Notes: generated from the letters alone by a model not told the origin. Numbered from the stretch's first letter, positions 1-13,334 are shown. The stretch: 58,336 bases of DNA from Ectocarpus siliculosus (GCA_000310025.1 FN649736.1:2574685-2633020), one strand, 5' to 3'. Numbers and translations are program-made.

Positions 1-150
1 GTTGTCCTTAATGTTTTGGGGGGTGTTGGGGGGGGGGGGTTGGGTTTTTTTTCGCGGGGGACAGCCCCCCTCCCGGGTTTTCCCCCCTGCGGTTTTTTTG
101 CCCCCCCCCTTTCCCCTTTAATCTTTTAAAACCCCCCCCCCCCCCCCCCC
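1..150. other. Low-quality or low-complexity left end
   Basis: This stretch is almost only runs of G, T and C of 4 to 20 bases with hardly any mixed sequence. It resembles the block before the N gap (40620-41024) and the right end (57996-58336). I read it as poor-quality contig-end sequence rather than a repeat. It cuts off the minus-strand gene whose first exon starts at 322. Confidence 0.75.
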
Positions 151-163
151 GCTCCCTACTCAC

Positions 164-322
164 GTGGAAGACCAGCACACATGCCCCAAACGCCGACACC
201 GCGACGAAAGCGATGTTGGTCGCGACATTGGGTAGCTTTCGCTCTATCCACCGCCTGCCCTGCGGGCCGAACAGCGACCGGTCCACCGCCATGACGAACC
301 CTTGCGTATCCACCAACGCCAT
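164..322 (-). CDS. First exon of an unrecognised small membrane protein (partial)
   Basis: The exon runs from an ATG at 322 leftward to a consensus GTGAGT donor at 163-158 and gives 53 residues in phase 0. It starts MALVDTQGFVMAVDRS, has a basic stretch (GRRWIERKLP) and then a hydrophobic segment of about 18 residues (IAFVAVSAFGACVLVF) that looks like a membrane span. I do not recognise the family; the size and layout would suit a small mitochondrial inner-membrane or other single-span protein, which is inference only. Later exons would lie to the left, in the low-quality end or outside the window. The gene is divergent from the kinesin gene, with 352 bases between the two start codons. Confidence 0.5.
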
Positions 323-674
323 GTTGCCTCAGCTTCGCTGTCACTGCTGTGCTCGACGCGGTCTTGCTGGTGAGAGATGCCCACGGCCAAGTCCCTCTTT
401 GCTGTCGGCTTGCGGAAAAAAGCGGGGAGCGGGCGACCGCGGAGGGAGAGTCAGTTGATGGGGTTCGCGGGGGGAGGGGGGGCCGTTTCGGGTCGATTTT
501 GTCGTTTTCGATTAATTGCGCCGCCGAAAACACATGTTGCGCACCTTTGCATCTCCACATGCGTCTGGTCGTGCAGCCCCCTTGAGCACAAGCCGCACCG
601 GAATATTCCTCCTGAACGACAACTATGTATGTCCGATAGATGTACCGCTAATCCCGTGGATTACGAGATCTACG
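323..674. promoter_or_regulatory. Intergenic region between divergent starts
   Basis: These 352 bases separate the ATG of the minus-strand small membrane protein from the proposed ATG of the kinesin. The region must hold both 5' untranslated leaders and both promoters if the two starts are right. I see a G-rich patch near 470-480 and no clear TATA box or other named element. Confidence 0.35.
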
Positions 675-3600
675 ATGCCGTCGAGTAGCGTCCTTCCGGC
701 CGAGGAGGTAGCACAAACCCTTGCGTTTGCTCGACTTTGTCCATTGGTGGAAGGGGAGCAGGACGATGTCGACGACTGTCGCCAACGTGTCGAGTATGAG
801 GTGTTACGAGACGCCGAAGATGACGACGACGACGAACCAGACGAGGTGATCTGCCGTAGCAGTTGTCGGTGTGCGGCAGATTCACGTTGATCCAACGTTA
901 CCAAGCCGCGAAGCCACCGGCGGTGTTGACATTGCACTTTGGAACTGGCGACGACGCTTGCACCTGGTACATGTTTGTACAACAAGGCAGACGGCATGCG
1001 CTCGAACCATACCATTTCCCGCTCGATATTTTTCTGTTTGTTTCGTTGTCTGCGCATGTGCAGGAGATCCTTCAGCTATCAATCCCGGAGGAGTATCGGG
1101 ACACTGTTGGAGGCACGGAGACCGCCCTCTACGCCTTCACCGGAGTACTAAGGGACGACGCCACTCAGGAGGTACTGCGGGGTTGAGAGACAATACGATT
1201 GTAGAGGAGCACCATGAGAAAGAAAAAAACGCACAACTAGAAGGACTTTTGGGGGAGAAATGCAGCGCGCCGCAAACATATGTAGTGACTTCATCGACAC
1301 AGATTCCTTCACCAAAGGTTCGATTGGTTGTTCGGGTGGACAAGTCATGACGGAAAGAAACAAACTACGCAGCGTGAAGTAGGTACTCACTTCTGCAAGA
1401 CCAGTGGTACTGCCTACGTCGCTGAACAATGAATAGTGCGCGCCAACGAACCCCACCACTTGCTTTCGCAGGAAGTCTTTCATGTGGCAGCGCTAGATAC
1501 TGTGGATTCGTGCTTGCGGGGCTTCAGCGGCACCATTCTTGCATACGGCCAGACGAACAGCGGCAAGACATGGACCGTCACGGGCGGCGAGAGCTTCGAG
1601 GATCGAGGCTTGGCGCCTCGAGCAATCGGATACCTCTTCCGCGAGATCAGGAACGCCGAGACCAGTGGGCTGTCTACGCGCTACGCGGTAGGTGGAGTTG
1701 GAACGTGGGTTGGGTGCGGTTAGAGTCGGCTTCGTCAAGTTGACAAACGTCAACTACTGGAGACACCGCCTGGAACCCAGTGGGAGGTATCTTTGAGCTA
1801 TGAGGTTGGTTAGATGTCCTCAAGTCCGACTTACAAAAATATACCATTCACATGTACCACCAGAGTCACTACCACTCTTCCCTCCTCGATCAACCGAAAC
1901 ACACACGTATCCGCCATGCACTGAATAAAACCCAAATAAATCAAACACTTTCCCAAATGCGAATGCCGTTGTCTCGGCGCCTGCTTCAGAGCGTACAAAC
2001 TCTTGTTCAACCCCTTTTTACGAGACAATCTACCACACCTCTCTGGCAGACGCATGAAAACATCCTCATCCATAGATGGCCCCAAGTCAAAACACCCCAG
2101 GACAAACAGGCCAAATAACTTCTACAAGTATCGTTTGTCTATTCCGCTCGTTCCAGATGGTGTAGGTGCTGAATGCACATTAAAGGCGTGAACAGAGTGT
2201 CGGTGTGACTTTGGGCGTGAGAAGCATTGGTAAAAAATGGTGAGGGCGTGTCGAGCTGTGTCTGGTACATCCGACCGCTCTCCATACGTCCGTAATGTTT
2301 TTGTCGACCATGCACTAAAACCTGGATAATCGCTGTATAGAACAGACTAGTGATGTGCTATGTGCTATATCAAACTGTCAACAGTACCACGGGCATGACA
2401 GTACAAGTAGGGCAATGGTTCGTTATGGACGGTACAGTGGCGGCTACGGTTTAAGAGAGGGTCGTGACAAGCCTGTATTTCTCTCTTAAATCCGGTTTTC
2501 TCCCTTAACCGTACTGTGAAATGTGTGTATTTCTCATGGTCGTGACAAGCCAGTTTGACTCTCTAAAATCGGTACTTTCTCTTTAAAAGTCTCTCTTAAA
2601 CCGTAGCCGCCACTGTACCTGACTTTACGTGGTTCGGAGCACACGAGAGCTGTGTACGAAAAATTGGTTACTCCGGGCAGTTGATCGCTTTCAGGTCTTG
2701 CTTCTGTCGACCTTGATCATATGTTGCTCGCTGACCTTCTTTTTAAAGTGTTAGTCACTCATACAATACATGCCAGTACGCCGTAAGGGATCGTATCTTA
2801 ATAATTCTCACAACAGTTGGGAAAAGAGAGCAAGACAGAGACATGCAGAGAGATAGGGACAAAGTTCAAATCATGCCGGATCTTAACTGGAAGGCATCCA
2901 ACAGGACCCCGATGTTGCCAGTCCACTCGGTAACTACTGTACATACCTAGGTATTTTCATTCTTTGACAAGCCCTTTTTTCGTGTGCAACATGCATTTTG
3001 CCAGGTACGAGCATCCTACCTCGAAGTGTACGAGGATCGCATTTACGACCTCCTGGACGTTTCTAATCGAGATGACAAGCCCATGGAGGAGTGGGCGACG
3101 GTTACGTCGATGACCGATGGCGAGGGAAACCAGGTGTTCAAGGGGCTGACGACGTTCGACGTCGACAACGAGGGTGAGAAGACGACTATTCAACAACTAA
3201 GCATCGCGTGCGTACGTAATGCGCAGTGAAGCTTCTGTCGCCCGGGGATAAGGTCATGCTACGGGCTTGGTGCATGGAAGAAACGGAAGAATAGAGTGTT
3301 GCTGGCTAGGTGTGTCGAGTGCCTCCCATCCTGTGTTTTCATGCTATACCACGGAATTTCACGTAGGAGGGGAATGGGTTTCACACTTAGTTTGGCCGTT
3401 GTGAAAAACAGGAGTCGATGAAAACACGAATGAAACCCGGACATACCACATGCATGCTCTAGGAGGTGCTCACATTTGGAGTCAAGCCCCCAAACCCAGG
3501 ATTCGCCCCTAACGCAGTAGGTACTGTTGGAGAACCGATCATACCAACCGGTGGGGGCTGCGGACTGGACGCAGGACGCACCGCCTGCCAGTGACAGTTG

Positions 3601-6600
3601 GCAGTACGCTAGGAAAAATTGTCTATCCCCACCCGACCCATCCACACCTGTTCCCACCTTTTTGCGCAGAGGACACCCTCAACTTGTTCTTCATGGGCAA
3701 CTCTCACCGCATCATGGGTGAGACACCCGCAAACCCGGGGTCTTCTCGCAGTCACACTGTGTTCACCCTTTCCATATCATCGGAGACGGAGGAGGAAATA
3801 TCCACGGCCCACGGAGATCGGGATGACGATGGCGATGAGATCGTCCGTGATGGTGGAGATGGCGAGAAAAGCGTAACCCGAACAGTAGTGAGCGAGTGCG
3901 AGCTCACCCTGGTCGATCTGGCCGGCTGCGAGAGGATGTACAAAAACGACCGACACGGGTAAGCGGGAAGGGCGAGGGCGCGGGGGTGGGGATCGGGGAG
4001 GGAGGGATGAGAGTACAAAATGTAGACCCACCTAAGCTAAAAGGGGAGAGCAAGTACCGTACGCGTGTTGTGCCTGGGCTCGTGTACGGGCATGCACGAT
4101 GGGGAACACCGCCGTCGCTGCCGGTCGATTTACTCTTGGGTACTAGTCAGACTCTTTGTTCCTCCTTGCCTAGGTACTGTTCATAATAGGTACGTCGGGT
4201 CTGTCCCCTCTGTATATTGGCGACCCCACCGATGCGGCTTTGTCTGTCGGCCCGCCGCTACTCCCGCCCGCCCCCAAGCGCGTTTCGTACCCACACACCC
4301 GCCCCGCCGGCGTAACAAACGAAACTCAGATACTCCGCGGGCCTCGACGGCGCGACCGACGTCGAGCTAAGCGACCCCTCCGCCGTGCCGGAGCAAGAGG
4401 CGAGAAGGGCCGCACGGGAGCGTGAAGGCAAGAAGATCAACTCCGACTTGCAGAAGCTTGAGAAGGTACATGTACACGTGTGCCGCGTGGGCTTCGCCTG
4501 ATTGCCTTGCACTTCGTACCATGCTCCGCCTTCCTTCACCCCACGCGGTGAAACGCCTTGAGTTATGCCCTGCTCGTTTCGAGGCTCGGCGTCGTGGAAA
4601 TGCCTTTTTTTCCGGCCCATGGGCGGGATAAAACGAGACCTTCTCCCGTCCTCGAAACACTACCATATGTTTGCGCCAAGTGTAGGGTGCGTTTACCGTT
4701 AGGCACAACGATTGATATTAGAACCCTTAATAGGTTGCGGAGCGGTTATAGGCTTGACGTGCGAAATCATGTAGACATTCTGCCGTACAACAGCCCAACT
4801 CTCTTCTCGTGTCTTCTGCACTCGTTAAAGTTGACTGCTGCGAACCCTTCTCGTGATATAACGCTTCTCACGAATCGCGCAAAAAGGTGATGCGAGCGCT
4901 CCAGACAAACCCGGGGGCACACGTCCCTTACCGGGAGAGCACCCTGACGTCGGTCCTGCGAAAGCCGTTGGGAGGAGCAGAGTGTAGGACCGTGTTCGTG
5001 GTGACCCTTAGCTTGGATCTGGAAGACCTGGCTGAGACCGTGGCTACGTGTAGGTGAAGTTCATTCCTCGCATGTGTAGGTGGAGGAAGCGTGGGTTTCA
5101 CTACCAATCACTAAGAGTGCTCGTCAATACGGGAGTATATCTGTGCTGCTACCCAACCATCGTGCCGGTTGTCTTTCGTCCTCTGTCTGTTTTTCGATCC
5201 TTCTCGCGTTCCGGGAAAAATGTCCACCCACACCCATCCACTTGCGCGCGCATTGCTTATTCCCGTCGAGACCGACGACTCTTCATTGGTCAGTCGGTTT
5301 GCGTGGCCGATGCTATTGGATGAAACACGCGTACGCATTGGTTGTTTGCGGTGTTCGTCCAGACATTAGACTGGCGCCTTAACAATTTCCAGCCGTATAG
5401 CGCGGTCGATGCTAAGAACAAGAAAACACACGTACACAGGTTCGGGCAGAGCTGCCGCAAGGCGATATGCGGCAGCATCCCTGATCTTCCTGAGGTCGGC
5501 GACGCACGACTCGAGCCCTCCGAAGAGCTCCGCATCCTCAGGCGAGAGGCGGCCGACATGAAGGCCTCGCTCGGGGTAAGTGTTGATTGATTTAGACGTT
5601 ACGTAGACGGGAGAACGTGAACAAAGAAAGGAAGGAGAAAACACGGTGATTGTCAGCTTTTGGAAATTTCATGGGTACAGCCGCAGCATGTTAATGGGTT
5701 TTCGTTGTGGCCAATGAGCACATCTCGACCTTGAAGTCGTGCTCGACCTAAAATATAACGTCCCAGCAATGGCACAAACGGCATACGAATCTATTGAGGG
5801 TGCTAACATTTAGTATCGATTGCACAGAAGACGCAAGCGTACTCCGACGTTTAGTTACCGATTTTCATGTAGATTTCACCTTCACAGGACAGAAAATCTA
5901 CAGATACAAAGACACAGTAGAGCGATCGTTTTCAGCGAGCGATAAACAGGGCATTTGAGTCACAAATTCAGGGCCAAGCTGCATGTGCGTCGTTTGATAC
6001 GGAGATTGCACGGGAGAGCGCTCATCGCATTGTCCCTGGCATTGTACGAAACCTGCTCCATTCTGTGCTGGATGTGTTCCTTGCTACTTTGACTCACATG
6101 TTGGCACGTACGTGCGTGCGGGTATATCGCCGTCAACGCACCAAATTCGATGTTGGGTGTGCGCTGCGTTTTGGCCCCGGCGAATCGTGTCCAGGCTAAA
6201 GAAGATCTCTTGCGAGAGCTAGCCGAAGAAATCAGGGAGAAGGACGGCGACATCGCGGAGGCAATGGAGAAGCTCGAGGTCAGGAAAAAGAACAAAACAA
6301 CAAAGTAAAACCACGAATAATTGTGAACAAACTGGAACCAAGTTGTGTGTATGCAGATGAATGAGCGCACACGAAAACATTAATACACACAACAGGAAAC
6401 TTGGTCGGCGTACCGTGTTGGTGATTGTGTCTTCGCATCAGTATCTTGCACTTTTTCAGGATGTGCTGGTTATCGGGTTTCTACCTGTCTTACGCACGCG
6501 CAGGCGCAACCCGCGCCCGGCCTTCCTCGCCCATCCTGTTCATCGTTTAACGCGTTACCCTCCTCTACCACCCCACTCTTTGCTTGCTGGTCGATATCCT

Positions 6601-7957
6601 CTCGCCTCGCGCGCGCAACACGCACAACAGGCGGTAGAAGAAGCGCACGCTTTCCACACGACGAGATCGCCCACCGAGGAGGACAAGGGCGCATGTGCCG
6701 TGCTCGCGAAGGCCCTCGCGGACGGCTCGAACGATGCGGAAGAGGCTCTTGAGGTCCGCGATTTGTTTGTTGTCCCATACAGGAAGACAGAAACGGGACT
6801 CTCGGCATCTTGGATCCACAACCCTTTCACGATTGCTCTTCGTATGGGCTGTACGTGGTATGTCTGTGTCGAGCCTTTGACAACCTACTTCAACATTTGT
6901 TTAAAGTCTTCGGTACGATCTCTCGCGGAGGGTTCGAACGAAACTGAGAGGCTCCCAAGGTAAGTAGCAACTACCGAACACTTCGTTGAGGTTCGGTCAT
7001 GTCTCACGGGTACTCAGACCATTGCAATTCTGGCACGCACTTATGTTTTCAGCCACAACATCGGCAATGGCAACAGTATAAACGGCACGCAAGCACATGC
7101 ATTAACGATAGAATTCCAGGACATTTTGCTGTTGCAACGCCACCTGCTCCAGCCTCCGTCTGTTGACTTCCTGCCCCCCCTGCTGCTGTGTCCGACGAAC
7201 TGAATGATTTCTAACGGCACATAACCACCATCCCACCGCAAAACGCAGGAGCTGGACCGCGTGTCAGCCCTGCAGTGCTGCCGCAACCTCCAAAAAATCA
7301 TGATGGTGAGCGAACGGTGCCTCCCGCTTGTACGGCCCCTCAACTACAACGCATCCCCCATATTCTTTCTTTATTTTCCTTCTTTCCCCCGTTCCTCCAT
7401 TCATTTTACCTTCTCGTACTTTCCTGATGGCGAATGTGCCACCAAGATGGTGCATTATTGTGTAGCGCACACCGCAGCGCACCCGCGGTGGGTGGAACGT
7501 TTCAGCAGCGAACAGCGTAGCGCGCCCGAAATGCACGGCGGTGCGTAACGTTTTTTATTTCCGATTCGACGTGTTGCCTGTCCGGCCTCTCACCCCAACT
7601 TTATGTTGGTGATCTTGCATCAGCATCAACGGCAGCAACAGGAACAGGAACAGGAGCACCAGCAGGAGCAGCAGGAGCAGCTGCAGCAACTGCTACAAAA
7701 ACAGGAACAGCACCAGCAGGAGCTGGAGCAGGAGCAGCAGAGACAGCTGCAGAAGGTGGAGCAGCAACGGGAGCAGGAGCAGGAGCAACATCAAGAGCGA
7801 CAGAGGCAACTGCAGCAGCGGCTACAAAAACAACAGCATCTTCAACAAGAGCAGAAACAGGAGCAAGAGAAGCAGCTGCAGCAACTGGAGCAGCAGCGGA
7901 AGCAGGAACAGGAACAGAATCAGGAGCAGCAGAGGCAGCTGCAGCAGCTACGACAAG

Positions 7958-7996
<39 letters not shown>

Positions 7997-10900
7997 AGCA
8001 GGAGCAGCAAGAGAGGGAGAGGCAGAAGAATCAAGCTCGCCAGACGAAGGACGACGGAGAACGTGTTTCAGACGAAACGAAGGAACTCCTCTCTACCACG
8101 CTGCAAGAGAACGCCGCGCTTGCGGTAAGATTTTTATTCGGTTGACTACTTGTACTTCATGAGGCGGCCGAACAGACTGGGTTCCATTTGGTGTCACCGT
8201 CATGGTCTGTTACACCGTTCTGCCGAAAAGTGTCTTGTCCGAGTCGCTCATGCTTGGTTCCTTGGCTCACCCAGCTTTTTGCGCCGGCTTCTGAAACTTC
8301 ATCGAAAACGGCAGGCGGAGGTAGGGCAGCTGCAGGAGCAGGTGCAAGCCTTCGAAGAGGAAGAGAAACTCGCGAAGAAACTGGGCGGTCGGCTAGCTGA
8401 CCGAGAGGTCACCGTCACCCGGGCTATCGACGCGGCCCCCTCCGACGACCCCCGAAGCGGCAGCGAGCAAAGCGGCGGGGGGTCGAGAAGCGAGACTTGT
8501 TCATGCGATGACGGCGACCTCGAGAGCCTCCCCATAGCCGACGACAACGATGATCGAGCGGGGGGACCGACGATATCGGCGTCGGAGACGGAGGCGGAGG
8601 CGGAGGCGGCGGCGGCGGCAGCGGCGGCGGGTTTGGCCGAGGTACTCCAGCAAGAGGGGGGCGGGGACGGTGGCGATGAAAGCGGTTCTACGTACGGCTC
8701 CGTGGAGGGCATGGAGGCGACGGCAGTCCTCGAGAATGATGGTAAGGGCGGGAGTGGTGGTCAGAAAAATAATTTTGACGCGCGAGGGGAGGAAGAGGAG
8801 GAGGAGGAGGGGCAAAACGAGGGAATAGGGGCGGGGTATGGGTCAAACCACGGCGACAGCGACAGGAACGGCGAGGACGAGGCAAGCGAGGAGGAAGTGG
8901 AGGAGGAGGAAGGAGAGGAGGAAGTGGAAGAGGAGGGGGAGGGAGAGGAAGAGGAAGAGGAGGAAGAGGAGGAGCCGGAAGAAGAAGAGGAGGAAGTGGA
9001 GGAGGAGGAGGAGGAGGAGGAGGAAGAGGAGGAGGAGGAGGAGGAGGAAGAGGAGGAGGAGGAGGAAGAGGAGGAGGAGGAGGAGGAAGTGGAAGAGGGC
9101 TACCACGACGACCTGGGGTCAACTACGGAAAGCCATATTCAGAAGGTCGCTCGCGGTCCAAGCATACCACAAGGCAAGACTTCCGCGTTCGGGACTACCC
9201 CAGCTCAGCGCAAAGGAGGCTCTCGAGTTGGCGCCAACAGCGGCAGCAGCTGTGCGAGCAGCAGAAGAAGTAGTAGCGTGGGAAGCAACAGCGGCAGGTA
9301 CCGCGCAGACAGCGATCGTAGCAACAAAGAAGGTACGCAGAATGAAGCTTGGGAGGAGCAGGAGCAAGAGCAGGAGGAGGAGGAGGAGAGGGAGGAAGAG
9401 GGGGAGGAGGAGGAGGAGGAGGAGGAGGAGGAGGAGGAGGAGGAGGAGAAAGTGGACGGACAAAGCGGGTGGGATGAATCGAGCGGACTGATGAGGGACA
9501 AGGATGACGCTACCGCAAACGGACCAAAAGGCGCAGTTAAGCCTTCCCGCGCACACCTCGAGCGTGGCCTGGGCACCCGCGCTTTCCGCGCGAGAGGCGA
9601 GGCGGCGGGAAGCACGAACATCCGAGATGGAGACCCTCCTATCCCGCAGCACCGTCGAAGCCTCACACGGAACGTTGGCACGCGAGACGTTAGAGCTCGA
9701 GAACTCGGCTCTCGAGATCTCGGCACCGGCGGCCGGGGGCTGGGCGACGCGGCGGGTAGCGAGGATGACGGCAGCGATGTCGTCGGAGGTCGCCCCCCGC
9801 CTCTTTCGGTGATAGCGGACGATGAGGCCGAAGGAGCGGCGATCGGTCCGTTTCTTCCGTCGTACGGAAACGGCTTCGGGGCCGGCGGCAGGGGCAGCGG
9901 CAGCAACGTGTTTTCTTCCGGCAGTGCCGGGACCGCCCCCTACGACAGCGAGCGGCATCGGGCGCTGCTCACCAAGGGCGGGTTCTTCGTGATGCACGGA
10001 AGGTTCGGCAACCCACAGATGCGGTTCGTGTGGATGTCGCACGACCTGGGCACCATCCTCTGGAGGTGAGCGAACGAACAACTACTATTCGTGCAACGTT
10101 GTAGCAACATTTTTCAGGTGGTTCGTGCATAGCGCTCGCCTTCCGACACAAGGGGAATGGCCCTGCTAGAGGGAAATTCCCATAGCACTCGGCGCTCTCT
10201 TTCCTCCGATGTTCATGGTGGCTGTTCATGTATCGGTATCTGTACGGCTACATGTAGGGGGAGGTATTCGACTGCACTCGCACGATTCATGGCCTCTTGC
10301 CAGATGTTCTGTCTTGGGACCTTCGCAACACCACCTCGCGCTTCTCGCGTTTGAAGACAGTAGTGCGCGAGACACTCTGCTCACGGCTCCGAGTTCGACT
10401 TAGAGCGAGAATCAAACTTCCTGTGTGCCCTTCCGGCTGTATGACCCCGGCTGATGCGCCCAATACAGACGCCCCGACAAAATAGGATAACACAGTAATT
10501 AACCGAGAACGTGGCGCCCCGATTCCGCCCCCTCCACTGATTGGCGGTAACTCACCGACAACGAACGCTCCCAAGGCTACATCCCCCCCCCCGCCCTCTA
10601 CCGGTATGCGCTTGCGACGACATTGGCAGATGCTGTGGCCACACGGCGGTGAAAGGATCAGCCAAGACAACTCTATTTGACTTCGTGCACCTCGGCTTCC
10701 ACAAAGGCGCGCTAGCGACCGCGAACAAGCCAGCGGCCGCCGCCGCGGGGAACGCCATGAATCAGATCGTTTTGACCGGCGGAGCGAGGAGGAACAAGCT
10801 TGTGCTTGAGCTGGACGGCGGGAACGCGGACACCGACGCCGAAGTTGTCCAGACGTGGTTCCAGGTTAGTTTTGCGAGGGATACTGGGGGGTAGCAGAAA

Positions 10901-13334
10901 TGGGCATCAGCTACTACCCTCCACATGCAGACCCTTTGGTAGGATGTTGGTTACGAAGGTGGAGAGGGGGTACGGTGTGCTTTCAAGGTGTGCGACCGGT
11001 GGTAGCTATTTTTGGCAAGAATTTGGGCCTCCGCGCCGCGTTGTTGAAATTTCGAGGGCGGTACTCGTGTACGGTGACGACCGCTGCAAGCAGTTCCACG
11101 TTCACCCGTTCCGTAGTCGACACGCGGAGTTCCCACGCACTCTACGAGAGAGGCACGCGCACCGCAGGCGCCATCCGTTCCAAATCCGTCCTGGCGAAAA
11201 CCTCAGGGGTACCAGCCCCGGTGGATTGAGCGCTTAGCTGGTCTAATGCTCCCGCACACGCCTGGAATCACGCATGCCGATGGTTTCATGCGCTTGGTTG
11301 CTAATAACAAAGAGAATTGCCTCTCTTTTCCGTTGGCTTCTCCAGGCTTTCAACTTCGCGGTAAACTTCGCCAACACCGAGGTGATCTCGAGGATGCTGC
11401 AGTCGTCGGGGCGGCGTCGTTCGACGCTGACGCAGGCGGCAGCGGCCCGGCGCTCTTCGCTGAACAGCGCGCTTCCGGTGCCTCACGCTCAGGCCAGCTC
11501 AACGGCGGCGGCAACAACTGTCGTCGGTCGCGAGGCGACGACCTACTCCGCAGCCGCGGACGACGCCCTTGTTCCGTCGACACCGGCCGAAGCTCGAGGA
11601 GGCGGCGCTGGCGTAGCTCCCCTGAGGACCAAATCTCGACCACTTGCGGCCCTACGGCCGGCGCCGTCCTCGCTGCCGCCACCACCGTCAGCAGGGCGCC
11701 GCGCACCAGTCGACGACGCCAGCCCCAGCAGCACCAGCAGCAGTAGCCGCGGCAGCGTTGGTAGCGGTTCCGGTGGCGGCGGGAGCCGGAAGCGCACAGA
11801 CTTGGCAGGCAGCACGACAACCTCGCAAGGAGCATCATTTGTTCGGCCTCCGCCGATCGATACGAGCAACCCGGCCGGGTTTGTCGGCCCCGCCAGCCCG
11901 TCGCCGAGGGGCCAGCCCGCACGAACCTTATCGCCGCCCCCGCGCATGGGGGCGTACGACGCCGATGGCGACGCCGATTTCGACAGGGAAGAACACCTAG
12001 GTAGCGGCCACCGCGACTACACCAGAGACGGCAAGGACGTAGAAACGAGAGAGAGAAAGGAGTTCCTGAAATCTTTGGCCACGGAGGCGGCGACCGTCAT
12101 CAACAACAGGACCCTCACCAAGACCAACTTTGACCTGAGACCTCGTTATGATGAAGGAGAAACGTCGTCACCTTCATCGTCCAACGCCCGCGCCAGCACC
12201 GCCACCGGCGGCAGCACCGGCTCTAGCAGAAGCCGCCGGGAGAGCGAAAGCAGAAACAAGGCGCTCTCGTTGCCTTTCCGCCAGCTTATCGCCCACCACG
12301 CGCCGTCTGTCGCCAGCCACCATGCCCTAGAAACGCCAACGCGGCGACCCGCGAGTCCCAGGGCGCGCGTAGGGGCCGTGAGGCGCGGGAGTGGTTGTGA
12401 CGGCCTTGGCTTTGGTGGTGGCGTTGGAGTGGGTGTTGGGGGCGCACGCTGGGCGATCGGCAAGCCTCTCAGCGGTACCGGGAGACGCGGGAGCGCAGGC
12501 ACAGGCGATAGCGACACGGGCAAGGTGTTAGCCGACGGCGTCCGATGGGCTAGCAGCAAGCCCGCTATCAACACCCGATCAATCACCACGGCACCGGCCC
12601 AACCGTACCGTGAACGTGCCGGCAGCGCAGACGGCCGCGTCCCGATCGCCATTGCTTCCGATGGGCAAGCCGAAGAGAGTGAGAGCGGTTCGTCAACGTC
12701 CCCGCCTCCCCGAAGCAGAGCGGAGGCTTTCACCACGGCCAGATCTGCACGCTCGCTGCAAGAGCGAGGAGGGGCGACGTCGCCCACGCGGGGGTTCGCC
12801 CGTGCAACCGCCCGGCGCTTGTCGGCGCTCGGGGCGAAGGCAGTCGGGGGCATCGGCTTGGCGGGAACGGGTAGCAGCAGCGGACCCGCTGGCGTGATTT
12901 CCCGATCTCCTCCTCCTCCTCTTCCTCCTCCTTCAACCACTGCCACTGCCCCCACAGGAGGAGACTCTCCGGGCGCGAGAGGAGACGGCCCGCCCCCACC
13001 CCCCTCTCATGAGCAACGTCGACGGATGTCAGCTGCGCCTCTCACCGAGCAGCAGCTGCTACAGGTGCAATCATCGAGCCAGCCACAGGCATCACTGCCC
13101 CGCGCTGGAGGGGCGACCTCGCCACCGCCAACCTCTGGCGCATCCCGCAGGAGGTCGTCTGCGCAGCAGAGGCTCCTTCAGGACTTCGTGGCAATGAACG
13201 GAGCCCGCTACCCCGGTGTCGGGCTCGGTGATCCTGCGGCCGGTGGTGCCAGCAACCGCTTGGACTCCGCGGGGTTTGCCGCGCCAGCCATGACGGCGAT
13301 CCGATCATCTCAATCGCAAGCTGGCGTGGCGTGA
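675..13334 (+). CDS. Kinesin-7-like motor protein with Gln-rich, poly-Glu and PH-like regions
   Basis: Plus-end-directed microtubule motors of this type move cargo or chromosomes. Fifteen exons join in phase: 675-845, 1064-1171, 1472-1687, 3005-3173, 3670-3958, 4330-4465, 4887-5053, 5440-5575, 6195-6278, 6631-6753, 7249-7305, 7624-8124, 8315-10065, 10630-10864 and 11346-13334, giving about 2043 residues. The motor (about 1-430) shows FARLCPLVEGE, P-loop GQTNSGKT (about 119-126), switch I NPGSSRSH, switch II LVDLAGCER and VPYRESTLT. Wording such as NSHRIMGET resembles CENP-E/kinesin-7. An acidic insert sits between the two switches. Next come short coiled-coil exons, a Gln-rich coil (about 553-719), long Glu runs, a PH-like domain (about 1268-1400, split by two introns) and a 640-residue Ser/Pro/Ala-rich tail. 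The first exon is the least certain, and a further small exon near 6900-6960 is possible. Confidence 0.85.
1831..2085 (-). mobile_element. Ty1/copia reverse-transcriptase relic
   Basis: An 84-codon open frame on the minus strand carries copia-type reverse-transcriptase landmarks in order: DEDVFMRLPE, then LNKSLYALKQAPRQ, then LGFIQCMADTCVFRL, then VVHVNGIFL where intact elements have a YVDD-like catalytic motif. The aspartates are replaced (VNG), so it cannot be active. No LTRs, integrase or RNase H were seen nearby. It lies antisense inside the kinesin intron 1688-3004. Confidence 0.85.
2435..2615. mobile_element. 181-bp MITE with perfect terminal inverted repeats, TA target duplication
   Basis: The ends CAGTGGCGGCTACGGTTT (from 2435) and its exact complement (ending 2615) form a perfect inverted repeat that, with the flanking TA, covers 2431-2459 and 2591-2619. 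TA dinucleotides flank both ends (2433-2434, 2616-2617). CAGT termini and TA duplications are typical of pogo/Tc1-mariner elements. Inside are two direct copies of GTCGTGACAAGCC (near 2461 and 2542). It sits in the same kinesin intron as the copia relic. Confidence 0.85.

Noticed and set aside
6907-6959. Extra kinesin exon resembling the end of 6631-6753 (LAEGSNETE)
   Set aside because: Attractive by sequence, but its length with the visible acceptor breaks the phase between flanking exons.
8688-10081. Long minus-strand frames rich in Leu, Pro and Ser
   Set aside because: They are the complement of the poly-Glu and Ser-rich kinesin exons.
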